Positions 33,258 through 42,472 of a stretch of DNA of 64,000 nucleotides are shown here, in pieces (within the stretch, counting starts at the first letter, position 1; every line of letters starts with the position of its first letter). The notes below the pieces were generated by a model that did not search any database, was not told the DNA's origin, and saw only the letters and a list, made by a program, of their open reading frames with translations. A program made the position numbers and the translations under genes. This stretch comes from Marinobacterium_D sp050908845 (GTDB lineage Bacteria > Pseudomonadota > Gammaproteobacteria > Pseudomonadales > Balneatricaceae), in NCBI RefSeq assembly GCF_050908845.1, contig NZ_CP194171.1, positions 868,001 to 932,000 of the forward strand, read 5' to 3'.

Positions 33258-34097
33258 ATGCTTAGCTACCAGCACGGCTTTCACGCCGGCAACTTCGCCG
33301 ACCTGCACAAACACCTGGTTCAGGTTGGCGTACTTTCAGCTCTCAACCGTAAAGCCAAGCCCTGGAGTTATCTGGAGACCCACAGTGGGCGTGCCCTGTA
33401 CGACCTGGCGGATGACCAGTCGCAGAAAACCGGTGAATACCGCGAGGGTATTGCCCGGCTCTGGCAGACCGGCAGCAGCGATCCTCTGCTTCAGGCGTAC
33501 CTGGATCAGGTGCGCGGCGTGAACACTGGCGATGAACTGAGCCGCTATCCCGGTTCGCCCAGTATCAGCGCGGCAATGGCGCGGCAGAATGACCGGATCT
33601 CCCTGATGGAGCTGCACCCGGCAGAGGTTGAAGCGCTGCGCGCTGTTTTCAGGCGTGATGAGCGCGTAGCCGTGCATCATCGTGATGGCTACGAAGGTGT
33701 GTCGGCGCTGCTGCCGCCGGATCCCCGTCGCGGTCTGGTGCTGATCGATCCTTCCTACGAGGTCAAGGACGAGTACGAGCAGGTGGTGCGTTTCCTGACC
33801 AGGGCGCAACGTCTCTGGCCGGTGGGCATCTTCGCGATCTGGTATCCGCTGCTGGCGGCGAACCGCTGGCAGGGGCTGCTAAAGGGGGTTGTCGATGCGG
33901 TGGAGGGCGCGGTGCTGCGCAGCGAACTGCGAGTCGCCCACGAAGACTGCGGCAAAATGTACGGTTCCGGCATGCTGGTGGTGAACCCGCCCTGGCAGCT
34001 GGATAAGTCGCTCGAGACGGCGATGCCGGCACTGGCGGCGGCGCTGGGGCTGGCAGCAGATGCAGTATCGCTGCAGTGGCTGAGAGAGCCGGTCTAG
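33258..34097 (+). CDS. rlmJ: 23S rRNA (adenine-2030-N6)-methyltransferase
   Basis: Methylates A2030 of 23S rRNA using SAM. Protein of 279 residues, against 280 in E. coli. The N-terminal block MLSYQHGFHAGNFADLHKH is diagnostic and the catalytic motif appears as DPSY (LVLIDPSYEVKDEY). It follows the lipoprotein gene by 36 bases. The terminator downstream reaches into the 3' end of the convergent small gene. Confidence 0.95.
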   Translation: MLSYQHGFHAGNFADLHKHLVQVGVLSALNRKAKPWSYLETHSGRALYDLADDQSQKTGEYREGIARLWQTGSSDPLLQAYLDQVRGVNTGDELSRYPGSPSISAAMARQNDRISLMELHPAEVEALRAVFRRDERVAVHHRDGYEGVSALLPPDPRRGLVLIDPSYEVKDEYEQVVRFLTRAQRLWPVGIFAIWYPLLAANRWQGLLKGVVDAVEGAVLRSELRVAHEDCGKMYGSGMLVVNPPWQLDKSLETAMPALAAALGLAADAVSLQWLREPV

Positions 34098-34123
34098 ATC
34101 TGACAGGCCCCTCAATCTTCCTT

Positions 34124-34149
34124 AAGAGCGCTCAGTAGAGCGCTTTTTC
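34124..34149 (+). terminator. intrinsic terminator of rlmJ inside the next gene's 3' end
   Basis: AAGAGCGCT pairs with AGCGCTTTT around a six-base loop, then TTTTC. The right arm lies in the last codons of the convergent minus-strand gene, an economical overlap. Confidence 0.75.
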
Positions 34150-34398
34150 GTCTTTGACCACGTCCTCAAGGACTTCAAGAAACAGGCGGTCAGCGTCACT
34201 GTGCTCGATCGGGATGTTGACATTGGTGGTGCCTGAAAGCTCTTCGGCGATCAGTTGAGCCGCATCCTTTTTGTCGATGTGCTTGCGGGCGATCTCCTTG
34301 GCCTTGTTACAGATTTCCGGCTCGTCCAAGACCTTGCGGATGAACCTCAGCAGTTCGTTGATAACACGCTCTTTGTTCTTGATATCGGATACGCTCAT
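34132..34398 (-). CDS. small hypothetical protein of 88 residues
   Basis: Acidic, mostly helical cytoplasmic protein beginning MSVSDIKNKERVINELLRFIRK, with a conserved-looking stretch EICNKAKEIARKHIDKKDAAQLIAEEL. I do not recognise a family. The start follows TTAGGGAGTCAGCCCG, a fair ribosome site. It converges on rlmJ and is upstream, in divergent orientation, of the acetolactate synthase operon. Confidence 0.65.
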   Translation of the reverse strand: MSVSDIKNKERVINELLRFIRKVLDEPEICNKAKEIARKHIDKKDAAQLIAEELSGTTNVNIPIEHSDADRLFLEVLEDVVKDEKALY

Positions 34399-34820
34399 CG
34401 GGCTGACTCCCTAACCTTCATCTTTCTTCACTATAACCTGACTCCTCGGAACTGCACAGGGGCGTAAAAGGGTGCAGAAAACAGAGTTGTTCGGTTGATC
34501 AAAAAACGACAGGGTGACAAAATACCGGGCTATTTTTCTGTCGGTGGGGCCAGGAAATCCCGATCCCATAGACTCTTTGTGGCTATTTAAGCAGTACCCG
34601 GCTTAGAGCTCAGAACAGAAACAGGTCCATATGGGCGATCCCCGTACTGACCGGCTCCGAATCCACCGTCCATTCCGATGGGCATCCGAGGCTGAATTTG
34701 CGCGGTTTGCGTTCGCAGGCGTCACTATCGCTGCGCTCGCGGGTGTTTTCAGACGCACTTTAATTGAACTGTTTGCCACCGGCACACTGGGTTGTCGGTG
34801 CTGAGTAGAGGGTAATACAA
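34399..34820. other. upstream region of the ilvIH operon
   Basis: About 420 bases with no recognised gene. A 57-codon frame at 34631-34804 (MGDPRTDRLRIHRP...) ends 17 bases before ilvI; it has only a weak ribosome site and no run of Ile, Val or Leu codons, so it does not look like a classic attenuator peptide. A hairpin CGACAG/CTGTCG lies near 34506-34542. Confidence 0.45.
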
Positions 34821-36542
34821 GTGGAACAACTTTCAGGCGCAGAAATGGTAGTTCGCGCGCTCCGCGACGAGGGCGTGAAACATATCTATGGGTATCCCGG
34901 CGGCGCGCTTCTGCATGTGTACGATGCGCTTTTCCAGCAGGAGGATGTCCAGCACGTTCTTGTGCGCCATGAGCAGGCTGCGACTCACATGGCCGATGCT
35001 TATGCGCGTGCGACCGGCAAGGCCGGCGTCGCGCTGGTAACCTCGGGCCCTGGTGCGACCAATGCTGTAACCGGTATCGCTACCGCATTCACCGATTCCA
35101 TCCCGATGGTCGTTATCACCGGCCAGGTCATGAGCCACCTGATCGGCGAAGACGCCTTCCAGGAAACCGACATGCTCGGTATCTCCCGTCCGGTCGTGAA
35201 ACACAACTTCAGTGTCCGTCATCCGGAAGAGATCCCGGGGATCATCAAGAAGGCGTTTTATATCGCCGAGTCCGGTCGTCCCGGCCCGGTTGTTGTGGAT
35301 ATCCCCAAGGATATGACCACACCGACCGATCGCTATCCGTACGAGTATCCGAAGTCGGTCAAGCTGCGCTCCTACAACCCGATCAGCCGCGGCCACAGCG
35401 GCCAGATCCGCAAGGCTGTAGACATGCTGCTGCAGGCGCGTCGCCCGGTGATCTACTCCGGTGGCGGCGTTATCCTCGGTGGTGCCAGCGAGGAGCTGAC
35501 CGCACTGGCGAAGATGCTGAACTTCCCGGTGACCAACACGCTGATGGGGCTGGGCGGCTATCCCGGTACCGATCGTCAGTTCGTCGGCATGCTGGGGATG
35601 CACGGCAGCTACGAAGCCAACATGGCGATGCATCACGCGGACCTGATTCTGGCGATCGGCGCGCGTTTCGATGACCGTGTCACCAACGCTGTGGACAAGT
35701 TCTGTCCGACCGCGCGCATCGTCCATATCGATATCGATCCGGCCTCCATCTCCAAGACCGTGCGTGCCGACGTGCCGATCGTGGGCCCGTCCAAGATCGT
35801 TCTGGAAGAGATGATCGCCCAGATCAAGGACAGCAAGAAGCAGCCGGATGCGCAAGCGCTGGATACCTGGTGGAAGCAGATCGACGAGTGGCGTGGCCGT
35901 CATGGCGGTCGCTATGAAACTGCCGACTCCGAGCTGATGAAGCCGCAGCAGGTTATCGAGATGCTGAGCAAGGTCACCGGTGGCGACGCTTATGTCTGCT
36001 CCGATGTGGGTCAGCACCAGATGTTCGCGGCCCAGTACTACAAGTTCAACAAGCCCAACCGCTGGATCAACTCCGGTGGCCTCGGCACCATGGGCTTCGG
36101 CCTGCCGGCGGCCATGGGCGTGAAGATGAACTTCCCCGATGCGGACGTTGCCTGCGTTACCGGTGAAGGCAGTATCCAGATGAACATTCAGGAGCTGTCC
36201 ACCTGCAAGCAGTACGATCTGCCGGTCAAGGTTCTCTGCCTCAACAACCAGTCCCTCGGGATGGTGCGTCAGTGGCAGGATATGAACTATGAATCACGTC
36301 ACTCTCAGTCCTACATGAAGTCTCTGCCGGACTTCATCAAGCTGGCTGAAGCCTATGGTCACGTCGGTATGAAGGTCGACAAGTATGCCGACCTGGAAGG
36401 TGCGATGCGCGAAGCGTTCTCGCTGAAAGACCGACTGGTGTTCATGGATATCGCGGTCGACCCGTTCGAGCACGTTTATCCGATGCAGGTGCCGCGCGGT
36501 GCCATGCGTGACATGTGGCTGACCAAGACGGAGAGGACCTGA
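34821..36542 (+). CDS. ilvI: acetolactate synthase, large catalytic subunit
   Basis: ThDP-dependent enzyme for the first common step of branched-chain amino acid synthesis, joining pyruvate to pyruvate or 2-oxobutyrate. The 573 residues show the catalytic Glu in LVRHEQAATHMADAYAR, the FAD/ThDP blocks (GPGATNAVTGIATAFTDSIP) and the metal-ThDP motif GEGSIQMNIQELSTCKQYDLP. The start is GTG at 34821 after AGAGGGTAATACAA. The gene for the regulatory subunit follows with a two-base gap, giving the ilvIH arrangement. Confidence 0.96.
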   Translation: MEQLSGAEMVVRALRDEGVKHIYGYPGGALLHVYDALFQQEDVQHVLVRHEQAATHMADAYARATGKAGVALVTSGPGATNAVTGIATAFTDSIPMVVITGQVMSHLIGEDAFQETDMLGISRPVVKHNFSVRHPEEIPGIIKKAFYIAESGRPGPVVVDIPKDMTTPTDRYPYEYPKSVKLRSYNPISRGHSGQIRKAVDMLLQARRPVIYSGGGVILGGASEELTALAKMLNFPVTNTLMGLGGYPGTDRQFVGMLGMHGSYEANMAMHHADLILAIGARFDDRVTNAVDKFCPTARIVHIDIDPASISKTVRADVPIVGPSKIVLEEMIAQIKDSKKQPDAQALDTWWKQIDEWRGRHGGRYETADSELMKPQQVIEMLSKVTGGDAYVCSDVGQHQMFAAQYYKFNKPNRWINSGGLGTMGFGLPAAMGVKMNFPDADVACVTGEGSIQMNIQELSTCKQYDLPVKVLCLNNQSLGMVRQWQDMNYESRHSQSYMKSLPDFIKLAEAYGHVGMKVDKYADLEGAMREAFSLKDRLVFMDIAVDPFEHVYPMQVPRGAMRDMWLTKTERT

Positions 36543-36544
36543 TC

Positions 36545-37039
36545 ATGCGCCATATCATTTCAGTTCTGTTGGAGAACGAGCCGGGCGCGCTGTCGCGAGT
36601 TGTCGGGCTGTTCGCCCAGCGCAACTACAACATCGAGTCGCTGACCGTGGCGCCCACCGAAGACTCCACGCTGTCACGCCTGACCGTCACCACCACCGGT
36701 GACGATCGCGTGGTTGAGCAGATCACCAAGCAGCTGAACAAGCTGATCGACGTGGTCAAGGTGGTGGATCTGTCGGAAGGTGATCACATCGAGCGCGAGC
36801 TGATGATGATCAAGCTGAAGGCCAACGGCCAGATGCGTGCGGAGATCAAGCGTACCTGCGATATCTTCCGTGGCCAGATCATCGACGTCACGCCGAACAC
36901 CTACACCGTGCAGCTGGTTGGCGCGTCCGACAAACTGGACGCGTTTATCGCCTCGCTGGGCAACATGGCCAGCATCATGGAGGTGGTACGCTCAGGTGTA
37001 TCCGGCATCGCTCGTGGCGAGAAGGTGTTGAGCCTTTAA
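36545..37039 (+). CDS. ilvH: acetolactate synthase, small regulatory subunit
   Basis: Regulatory subunit of 164 residues, against 163 in E. coli IlvH, giving valine feedback control. The N-terminal ACT domain begins MRHIISVLLENEPGALSRVVGLFAQRNYNIESLTV; a second ACT-like domain starts near residue 80. The start at 36545 is set by the ACT-domain start and by GGAGAGGACC upstream within the end of ilvI. A strong terminator follows. ilvC is not present within the window. Confidence 0.96.
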   Translation: MRHIISVLLENEPGALSRVVGLFAQRNYNIESLTVAPTEDSTLSRLTVTTTGDDRVVEQITKQLNKLIDVVKVVDLSEGDHIERELMMIKLKANGQMRAEIKRTCDIFRGQIIDVTPNTYTVQLVGASDKLDAFIASLGNMASIMEVVRSGVSGIARGEKVLSL

Positions 37040-37073
37040 CGCCGACCTTTAGTCAGCTTCGGCACTAAACATG

Positions 37074-37125
37074 AACCGCCTGTCGCATATCGGTCGTAAG
37101 ACCGGTAAGCGGCAGGCGGTTTTTT
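37074..37125 (+). terminator. intrinsic terminator of ilvIH
   Basis: AACCGCCTG pairs with CAGGCGGTT, with an inner hairpin CGGTC/GACCG, and is followed by six T residues. Confidence 0.9.
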
Positions 37126-37264
37126 GTTGCCGTTTCCTCACCACTGTTTCATCAGGTCCATCGCTTCCTGGCCGAACTCATCGGCGCGTTAGGGTCTATT
37201 CTGTTCTCAATCTTGAGAGTTTGAGCAGGGTAATAGCGGCGATCTTGTCTAAAGGAGAGAAAAG

Positions 37265-38092
37265 ATGTGCGATATAACCGGTTGTGGACAAAAACAGTCT
37301 GATAAGCCTCTACCGCGGGCAAGTCTGGAGCAGCGGCGCGCGTTTCTGAAAGGGATGGCTGCCTTGCCTCTGGCGGTGGTGCTCGCAGATGCTCAGCTGG
37401 TCCAGGCAGCGGCGGATAAGCTTGAGAAGGTTTCTCTGGCACTGCCGGGTGGTCAGACTGCCCAGGCCTACCTTGCTCTACCCGAGGGGGTGGAAAAAGC
37501 ACCCACAGTGGTGCTGATCCATGAATGGTGGGGGCTTAACGACGAGATAAAAACTTTCGCCTCGGAGCTTGCCCAGAAGGGCTTTATTGCCCTCGCCGTT
37601 GACCTCTACAACGGTGGCTACGGCAATACCCGCGAAGAGGCGATGGCGCTGCGCAAGGCGCTCGATCCCGAGGTTGCTACACAGACGCTGGTAGGCTGGA
37701 TCGACTGGCTCAAGCAGCATCCCAACAGCACCGGCAAGGTCGGTACCCTGGGCTGGTGCTTCGGTGGTGGCTGGTCACTTAACGCATCCCTGGCAACTTC
37801 GGTAGATGCCACCGTGATCTACTACGGCAATGTGGCCAAGTCAGCGCAGGAGCTGGCCGCTTTGAAAGGTCCTGTGCTTGGGCATTTCGGTACCCTGGAC
37901 AAGAATATTAACGAAGAGATGGTCGACGGCTTCGAGAAGGCGATGGCCGAGGCCGGAAAGACCGATCTGGAGGTGCACTGGTACGTGGCCGATCACGCTT
38001 TTGCCAATCCGACCGGCTCCCGTTATGACGATGAGGATGCAGCGCTGGCCTGGAGCCGTACCCTCAGTTTTCTGCATAAAACACTGAGTTGA
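37265..38092 (+). CDS. exported dienelactone hydrolase family protein
   Basis: Alpha/beta hydrolase of 275 residues of the dienelactone hydrolase family. The usual nucleophile is Cys165 in GWCFGGG, with Asp (GTLDKN) and His (ADHAF) completing the triad. Unusually for a cytosolic family, it has a twin-arginine signal (RR at residues 24-25, QRRAFLKGMAALPLAVVLADAQ), which predicts a periplasmic enzyme. Substrate is unknown. The start follows AAAGGAGAGAAAAG. It is a single gene between a terminator and a small secreted protein gene. Confidence 0.85.
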   Translation: MCDITGCGQKQSDKPLPRASLEQRRAFLKGMAALPLAVVLADAQLVQAAADKLEKVSLALPGGQTAQAYLALPEGVEKAPTVVLIHEWWGLNDEIKTFASELAQKGFIALAVDLYNGGYGNTREEAMALRKALDPEVATQTLVGWIDWLKQHPNSTGKVGTLGWCFGGGWSLNASLATSVDATVIYYGNVAKSAQELAALKGPVLGHFGTLDKNINEEMVDGFEKAMAEAGKTDLEVHWYVADHAFANPTGSRYDDEDAALAWSRTLSFLHKTLS

Positions 38093-38177
38093 GTCGCGGA
38101 GCTGTCCCCGGGAGGGAACCAGAGGCGGCCTTTGGCTGTCTCTTGACTACCCTCATCGATATACGCGGAGTCCGACG

Positions 38178-38396
38178 GTGTTTATTCGGGTGGCCGTAGC
38201 CATTCTTGCATGCCTGCTAACCATCTGGGCGATTCAGGCGTTTGCCAAGCCCGCCCCCTGGTATCTCTGGGAGAGCCGGGTTGATGGGCATCGCCTGTGT
38301 CATCAGTATGATCCCGGCGACGGCTGGTCCCGTGTGGGAGGCCCGTTCAAGGATGCCCATTGTCGTATCGCCACTTTGCCGCCCAGGGCTGGCTGA
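38178..38396 (+). CDS. small secreted protein, unknown function
   Basis: Protein of 72 residues with a hydrophobic N-terminal segment ending AIQAFA and a short exported part holding two cysteines (HRLCHQYDPGDGW and DAHCRIA) that could form a disulfide. The start is GTG with GGAG upstream. No family recognised. It may be a lineage-specific periplasmic protein; the adjacent genes give no hint. Confidence 0.6.
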   Translation: MFIRVAVAILACLLTIWAIQAFAKPAPWYLWESRVDGHRLCHQYDPGDGWSRVGGPFKDAHCRIATLPPRAG

Positions 38397-38641
38397 TAGA
38401 CACTGCGCCCGGACGTCAAAGTACCGCCTTGCCAACATACCCTCGCGTGAAGAGCGTTTAATCGCCGGTAGATGCTGCCCTGCGTATAGATGCAGGAAGG
38501 ATCCAGCTTAAATTGGCAGTCATTGTGCCCAGTCAATGGATAGGCGGCTGCTGACCTTTGTAAGCCCCGGGGTGCGTGAGAAAATAGCGCCCTTTCAATC
38601 GATATGACGCTGTCATATCAGTGCTTATAAAGGGTGCAGTG

Positions 38642-39220
38642 ATGAGTCAGATGGATTTTGCCAACCTGTGTCGGCATGGTAAGCAGTATTCGGGTTTTGA
38701 TGCTGATGATGAGCAGTTGCTTGTCGCAGAAGGGGCGAAGCTTCTGCCTTATCTTTCGCAAGTCACAGAACAGTTCTACGCCGAACTGCAGCAGATTCCT
38801 GCGGCGCGCCCCTTTCTGGAAGGGCGTTTAAATGCCCTCAAGGCGACTCACAAGGCCTGGCTCGACAGCGTCTTTACCGGTCCCTATAACAGTGACTTTG
38901 CCGCCTACATGCATCATGTCGGTGATGTTCACGTCAAGGTTCGGCTGCCGGTGGAGTTTATGACCAGCGGCACGCTGCTGATTCAGAAACACCTGATCCC
39001 GGTTCTGGCGGATCTCTACGCCGGTGACCCGGTGATGATGGGGCGGATGATGAAAGCGGTCAGCGCCGTGACCGGCTTCTGCCTGATTATCATGCAGGAG
39101 TCCTACCAGACATCGTTGCTGGCCCGGGAGCTCGAGAAGTTCATGGCGATTACCGGTATCAGTCGTGCACTGTTCAACAATCTCGCCTCCGCCTATAAAG
39201 ATACTCCAGCCATCGCCTGA
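38642..39220 (+). CDS. single-domain protoglobin
   Basis: Protein of 192 residues made of one protoglobin/globin-sensor domain: MDFANLCRHGKQYSGFDADDEQLL at the start, the E-F region with AYMHHVGDVHVKVRLPVEF where a His is the expected proximal heme ligand, and helices G and H after it. In globin-coupled sensors this domain is joined to an MCP or GGDEF module; here it ends with no output domain. It may bind oxygen, NO or CO and act by protein contact. Start ATG 38642 follows AAAGGGTGCAGTG. The patatin gene is 158 bases downstream. Confidence 0.8.
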   Translation: MSQMDFANLCRHGKQYSGFDADDEQLLVAEGAKLLPYLSQVTEQFYAELQQIPAARPFLEGRLNALKATHKAWLDSVFTGPYNSDFAAYMHHVGDVHVKVRLPVEFMTSGTLLIQKHLIPVLADLYAGDPVMMGRMMKAVSAVTGFCLIIMQESYQTSLLARELEKFMAITGISRALFNNLASAYKDTPAIA

Positions 39221-39378
39221 TGTCCGGCTACCGCCCGGCGCTGTTTGGCGCCGGATAGGTACCTGCTCCAACGGGCATTAGCACTTTCCCGGCGGCCCGT
39301 TTCCAAATTCTTTCATTTGACTCCTTTGCGTATCTGCGCAATTTTTGTGCAGTGCACAAGCAACGGAGTCGCTGAATA

Positions 39379-40365
39379 ATGGATCGGATCAAGCTGAACC
39401 TCGCGCTTCAGGGCGGTGGTGCCCACGGTGCATTCACCTGGGGAGTACTCGATCGCCTGCTGGAAGAACCCTGGTTCGAGATAGAGGCGGTAAGCGGCAC
39501 CAGCGCCGGTGCGATGAACGCGTTGATGCTGGCCGAAGGCTGGCGTAAAAATGGCGCCGCGGGTGCCCGGCAGCAGCTGGCTCTGTTCTGGGAAGAGCTG
39601 ATGCAGCCGGTCAATCTGTCCCACGGCGCGCTCGGCGATGCGATGAGCTGGCTCTGGCAGAGTATCAGTACCCACCTGTCCCCTTATGACCTGAACCCCT
39701 TCGATATTAACCCTCTGAAGGATCTGCTGATCGAGACTGTGGACTTTCAGGCGGTGAGAGAAGCTTCGCCGTTCAAGCTGTATATTGCCGCAACATCGAT
39801 CGAAAACGGCAAGCTGAAGCTGTTCCGGGAGCACGAGCTGCAGGTGGATCATCTGCTGGCATCCGCCTGTCTGCCGCGGCTTCATCAGGCCGTTGAGATT
39901 GATGGCCGGTATTACTGGGACGGTGGTTTTGCCGGTAATCCGGTGCTTTATCCACTGCTGATGGATGGGCAGAACCTGGACCTGCTGATGATTCTGCTGC
40001 AACCGATGGAAAGAACCTCGCTTCCCACCACCTCCCAGGCGATAGCTGACCGGGTGGCGGAGCTTGGCTTTCAGACCGCCTTCATGCGCGAGATGCGTGC
40101 CGTTATTCTGATGCAGCAGCGTTTGAAACGCAGGCCCTGGCTCGTCGGCCGGCTGAATCGGCGTCTGCGCCGCCTTCGCTTCCACATGATCGGACCGGAC
40201 GAAACGCTCGCCTCCCTGCATCGATCAAGCAAATACAACACCAGTCGGACCTTTCTCTACGAATTGCGTGACAGGGGGCGGGACCAGGCCAGTCGGTTTA
40301 TCTCCATGCACGGTAACAAGGTGGGGAAGAGGACCAGCTGTGTTCTGCAACGCTATTTTCTCTAG
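39379..40365 (+). CDS. patatin-like phospholipase
   Basis: Serine lipase-type hydrolase of 328 residues with the patatin anion hole LQGGGAHGAF, the nucleophile elbow GTSAG (Ser42) and the catalytic DGG motif (Asp181 in YYWDGGFAGNP). The C-terminal part is basic and arginine-rich. Family members deacylate membrane or storage lipids; in many marine bacteria such genes lie near polyhydroxyalkanoate genes, but none is seen here. The start follows CAACGGAGTCGCTGAATA, a weak ribosome site. Confidence 0.9.
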   Translation: MDRIKLNLALQGGGAHGAFTWGVLDRLLEEPWFEIEAVSGTSAGAMNALMLAEGWRKNGAAGARQQLALFWEELMQPVNLSHGALGDAMSWLWQSISTHLSPYDLNPFDINPLKDLLIETVDFQAVREASPFKLYIAATSIENGKLKLFREHELQVDHLLASACLPRLHQAVEIDGRYYWDGGFAGNPVLYPLLMDGQNLDLLMILLQPMERTSLPTTSQAIADRVAELGFQTAFMREMRAVILMQQRLKRRPWLVGRLNRRLRRLRFHMIGPDETLASLHRSSKYNTSRTFLYELRDRGRDQASRFISMHGNKVGKRTSCVLQRYFL

Positions 40366-40447
40366 GCCAGCCGGCCACCGGGTGTGCGCCGGCGCAGGTG
40401 TCGAGTAGAATGTGCGCCATCGAGTGCCTATTAAGAGACGGAGACCT

Positions 40448-41218
40448 ATGACTGACTCGAGTGATCCGCAGCCGCAGAACGAATCGGCCAAGACCGACCA
40501 TGAGGGGCGCAAACCCCGCGGGATTTACCTGCTGCCGAACCTGTTCACCACCGGTGCACTGTTTGCCGGTTTTTACGCCGTGATCGCCGGCATGAGCGGA
40601 CGCTATGAAGCGGCCGCCGTGGCGATATTCCTGGCGATGGTGTTCGACGGGCTGGATGGCCGCGTGGCCCGCATGACAGGTACACAGAGCAAGTTTGGTG
40701 CTGAGTATGATTCCCTGTCCGATATGGTGTCCTTCGGGATTGCGCCGGCACTGGTGTCGTTTACCTGGGTGCTGAGTGATCTGGGCAAGGTCGGCTGGGT
40801 TGCCGCCTTTATCTACTGCGCCGGTGGTGCACTGCGACTGGCTCGGTTCAACACGCAGATCGGCTCCATCGACAAACGCTATTTTATGGGGCTGCCGAGT
40901 CCGGCGGCCGCAGCAGCGATTGCTGGCCTGATCTGGTTCTGTACGGTCAATGAGATCGACCCGAACGGTTTCGCCTACGGCATGGCCGTCTACGTTGCGC
41001 TGGCTGGTGTGCTGATGGTTAGTAATATTCTCTACTACAGCTTCAAGGATGTGGATTTCAAAGGCCGAATTCATTTCCTTAAACTGGCCGCGATCGTTCT
41101 GGTGGTTGCGGTTATCGCCACCAACCCGGCGCTGTTCCTCTGGGTGCTGTTCCTGCTTTACGCCATCTCCGGCCCGCTGCTCTGGCTCTGGAGACGCCGT
41201 CCGCGCGGTGCAAAATAA
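40448..41218 (+). CDS. pssA: CDP-diacylglycerol-serine O-phosphatidyltransferase
   Basis: Integral membrane enzyme of 256 residues that makes phosphatidylserine, the precursor of phosphatidylethanolamine. It shows the CDP-alcohol phosphotransferase motif DGLDGRVARMTGTQSKFGAEYDSLSD, with Asp, Gly, Ala, Arg, Gly, Asp and Asp in the family spacing, and about seven hydrophobic helices. It is of the PssA type found in Bacillus and many proteobacteria, not the soluble E. coli type. ATG 40448 is the first good start; an upstream start at 40412 is possible. A terminator follows directly. Confidence 0.92.
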   Translation: MTDSSDPQPQNESAKTDHEGRKPRGIYLLPNLFTTGALFAGFYAVIAGMSGRYEAAAVAIFLAMVFDGLDGRVARMTGTQSKFGAEYDSLSDMVSFGIAPALVSFTWVLSDLGKVGWVAAFIYCAGGALRLARFNTQIGSIDKRYFMGLPSPAAAAAIAGLIWFCTVNEIDPNGFAYGMAVYVALAGVLMVSNILYYSFKDVDFKGRIHFLKLAAIVLVVAVIATNPALFLWVLFLLYAISGPLLWLWRRRPRGAK

Positions 41219-41234
41219 GCGCAACAGTCAGAAT

Positions 41235-41260
41235 CGCCCCGGCTTGTCCGGGGCGTTTTT
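41235..41260 (+). terminator. intrinsic terminator of pssA
   Basis: CGCCCCGG pairs with CCGGGGCG around CTTGT, then five T residues. Confidence 0.9.
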
Positions 41261-41467
41261 GTTTCTGGGGAATGCCTCTTTTGGCGATGGGCTGGTATCC
41301 GGATGATCCCGAATCTGGTTCGGGGCGCCGGGGACTGATCGAAAACGCTGAAGTTTGGCGTAACTGCAATGTTGGCTGTAAGGAATGGACGGCTCGACCG
41401 ACTCAAGGGAGAAAGACACCTCCGCCCGGTGTCTATTGAACAGATAGCTAAATCAGGAGGACGATGG

Positions 41468-42472
41468 ATGTTGATCAAACAGGCATCAGATATCCGCTCC
41501 AGCGAAATTACGCCGGAGTCGGTCTATCGTCAGCGCCGGCAGCTGCTCAAGGCGATGCTGGCCGGTGGGGCGCTTATGGCGGCGGGGCCCGCACGAGCGC
41601 TTGAGCGTTATGAGTTACCGGAAGAGGCAAAGCGGTATCCGGGACCGGACTGGCTGCAGAGCAAGCTGCGCGCAGCGGCCAGGGGTACGCCCATAGAGGG
41701 GGAGGCGTTGACCCCCTATCGCCATGTCACCGGCCATAACAATTTTTACGAATTCGGACTGGCCAAAGAGGACCCCAAGGCGAAGGCCCAGGGGCTGAAA
41801 ACCGATCCCTGGAAGGTGGAGGTCAGCGGCGAGGTGGGTAAACCCGGTTCCTATTATCTTGAGGACCTGCTCAAGCCACACGAACTGGAAGAGCGGATCT
41901 ACCGGCTGCGTTGTGTGGAAGCCTGGTCCATGGTGATTCCCTGGGTGGGCATTCCACTGGGTAAACTGATTTCGCAGTTGCAGCCGACCGGTAACGCCAA
42001 ATTTGTCGAGTTCACCACCTTGCATGATCCGGCGCAGATGCCGGGGCAGAAGAGCTTTTTCAGTACGCTGGACTGGCCCTACACCGAAGGCCTGCGAATG
42101 GACGAGGCGATGCATCCGCTGACGCTGCTGGCCGTGGGTGTCTACGGTGATGCGCTGCCGCCCCAGAATGGCGCGCCGTTCAGGCTGGTTGTGCCCTGGA
42201 AGTACGGCTTTAAGAGCATTAAATCGATAGTAAGTATTCGCTTCACCGAACAGATGCCGCGGGCGACCTGGAACGAGACGGCGCCTAACGAATACGGCTT
42301 TTACGCCAATGTGAACCCGGAAGTCGATCATCCTCGCTGGAGTCAGGCAACGGAGCGGCGCCTGCCGTCTTCCCTGTTCAACCCCAACCAGATCGATACG
42401 CGGATGTTTAATGGATACGCTGATCAGGTGGCACACCTGTATCAGGGGATGGATCTGCGCAAATGGTTCTGA
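41468..42472 (+). CDS. msrP: periplasmic methionine-sulfoxide reductase, molybdopterin subunit
   Basis: Molybdopterin enzyme of 334 residues (formerly YedY) that repairs methionine sulfoxide in envelope proteins. A Tat signal (RQRRQLLKAMLAGGA) leads it to the periplasm. The molybdenum ligand is Cys149 in RCVEAWSM; other blocks are NFYEFG, WPYTEGL and NEYGFYANVNPEVDHPRW. The start at 41468 has AGGAGG upstream. A hairpin of 7-bp arms (AGACACC/GGTGTCT) lies in the leader at about 41413-41431. It overlaps the heme subunit gene by ten bases. Confidence 0.95.
   Translation: MLIKQASDIRSSEITPESVYRQRRQLLKAMLAGGALMAAGPARALERYELPEEAKRYPGPDWLQSKLRAAARGTPIEGEALTPYRHVTGHNNFYEFGLAKEDPKAKAQGLKTDPWKVEVSGEVGKPGSYYLEDLLKPHELEERIYRLRCVEAWSMVIPWVGIPLGKLISQLQPTGNAKFVEFTTLHDPAQMPGQKSFFSTLDWPYTEGLRMDEAMHPLTLLAVGVYGDALPPQNGAPFRLVVPWKYGFKSIKSIVSIRFTEQMPRATWNETAPNEYGFYANVNPEVDHPRWSQATERRLPSSLFNPNQIDTRMFNGYADQVAHLYQGMDLRKWF

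Noticed and set aside
41413..41431. Molybdenum cofactor riboswitch upstream of msrP
   Set aside because: Only one simple hairpin (AGACACC/GGTGTCT) is present, far smaller than the Moco RNA motif.
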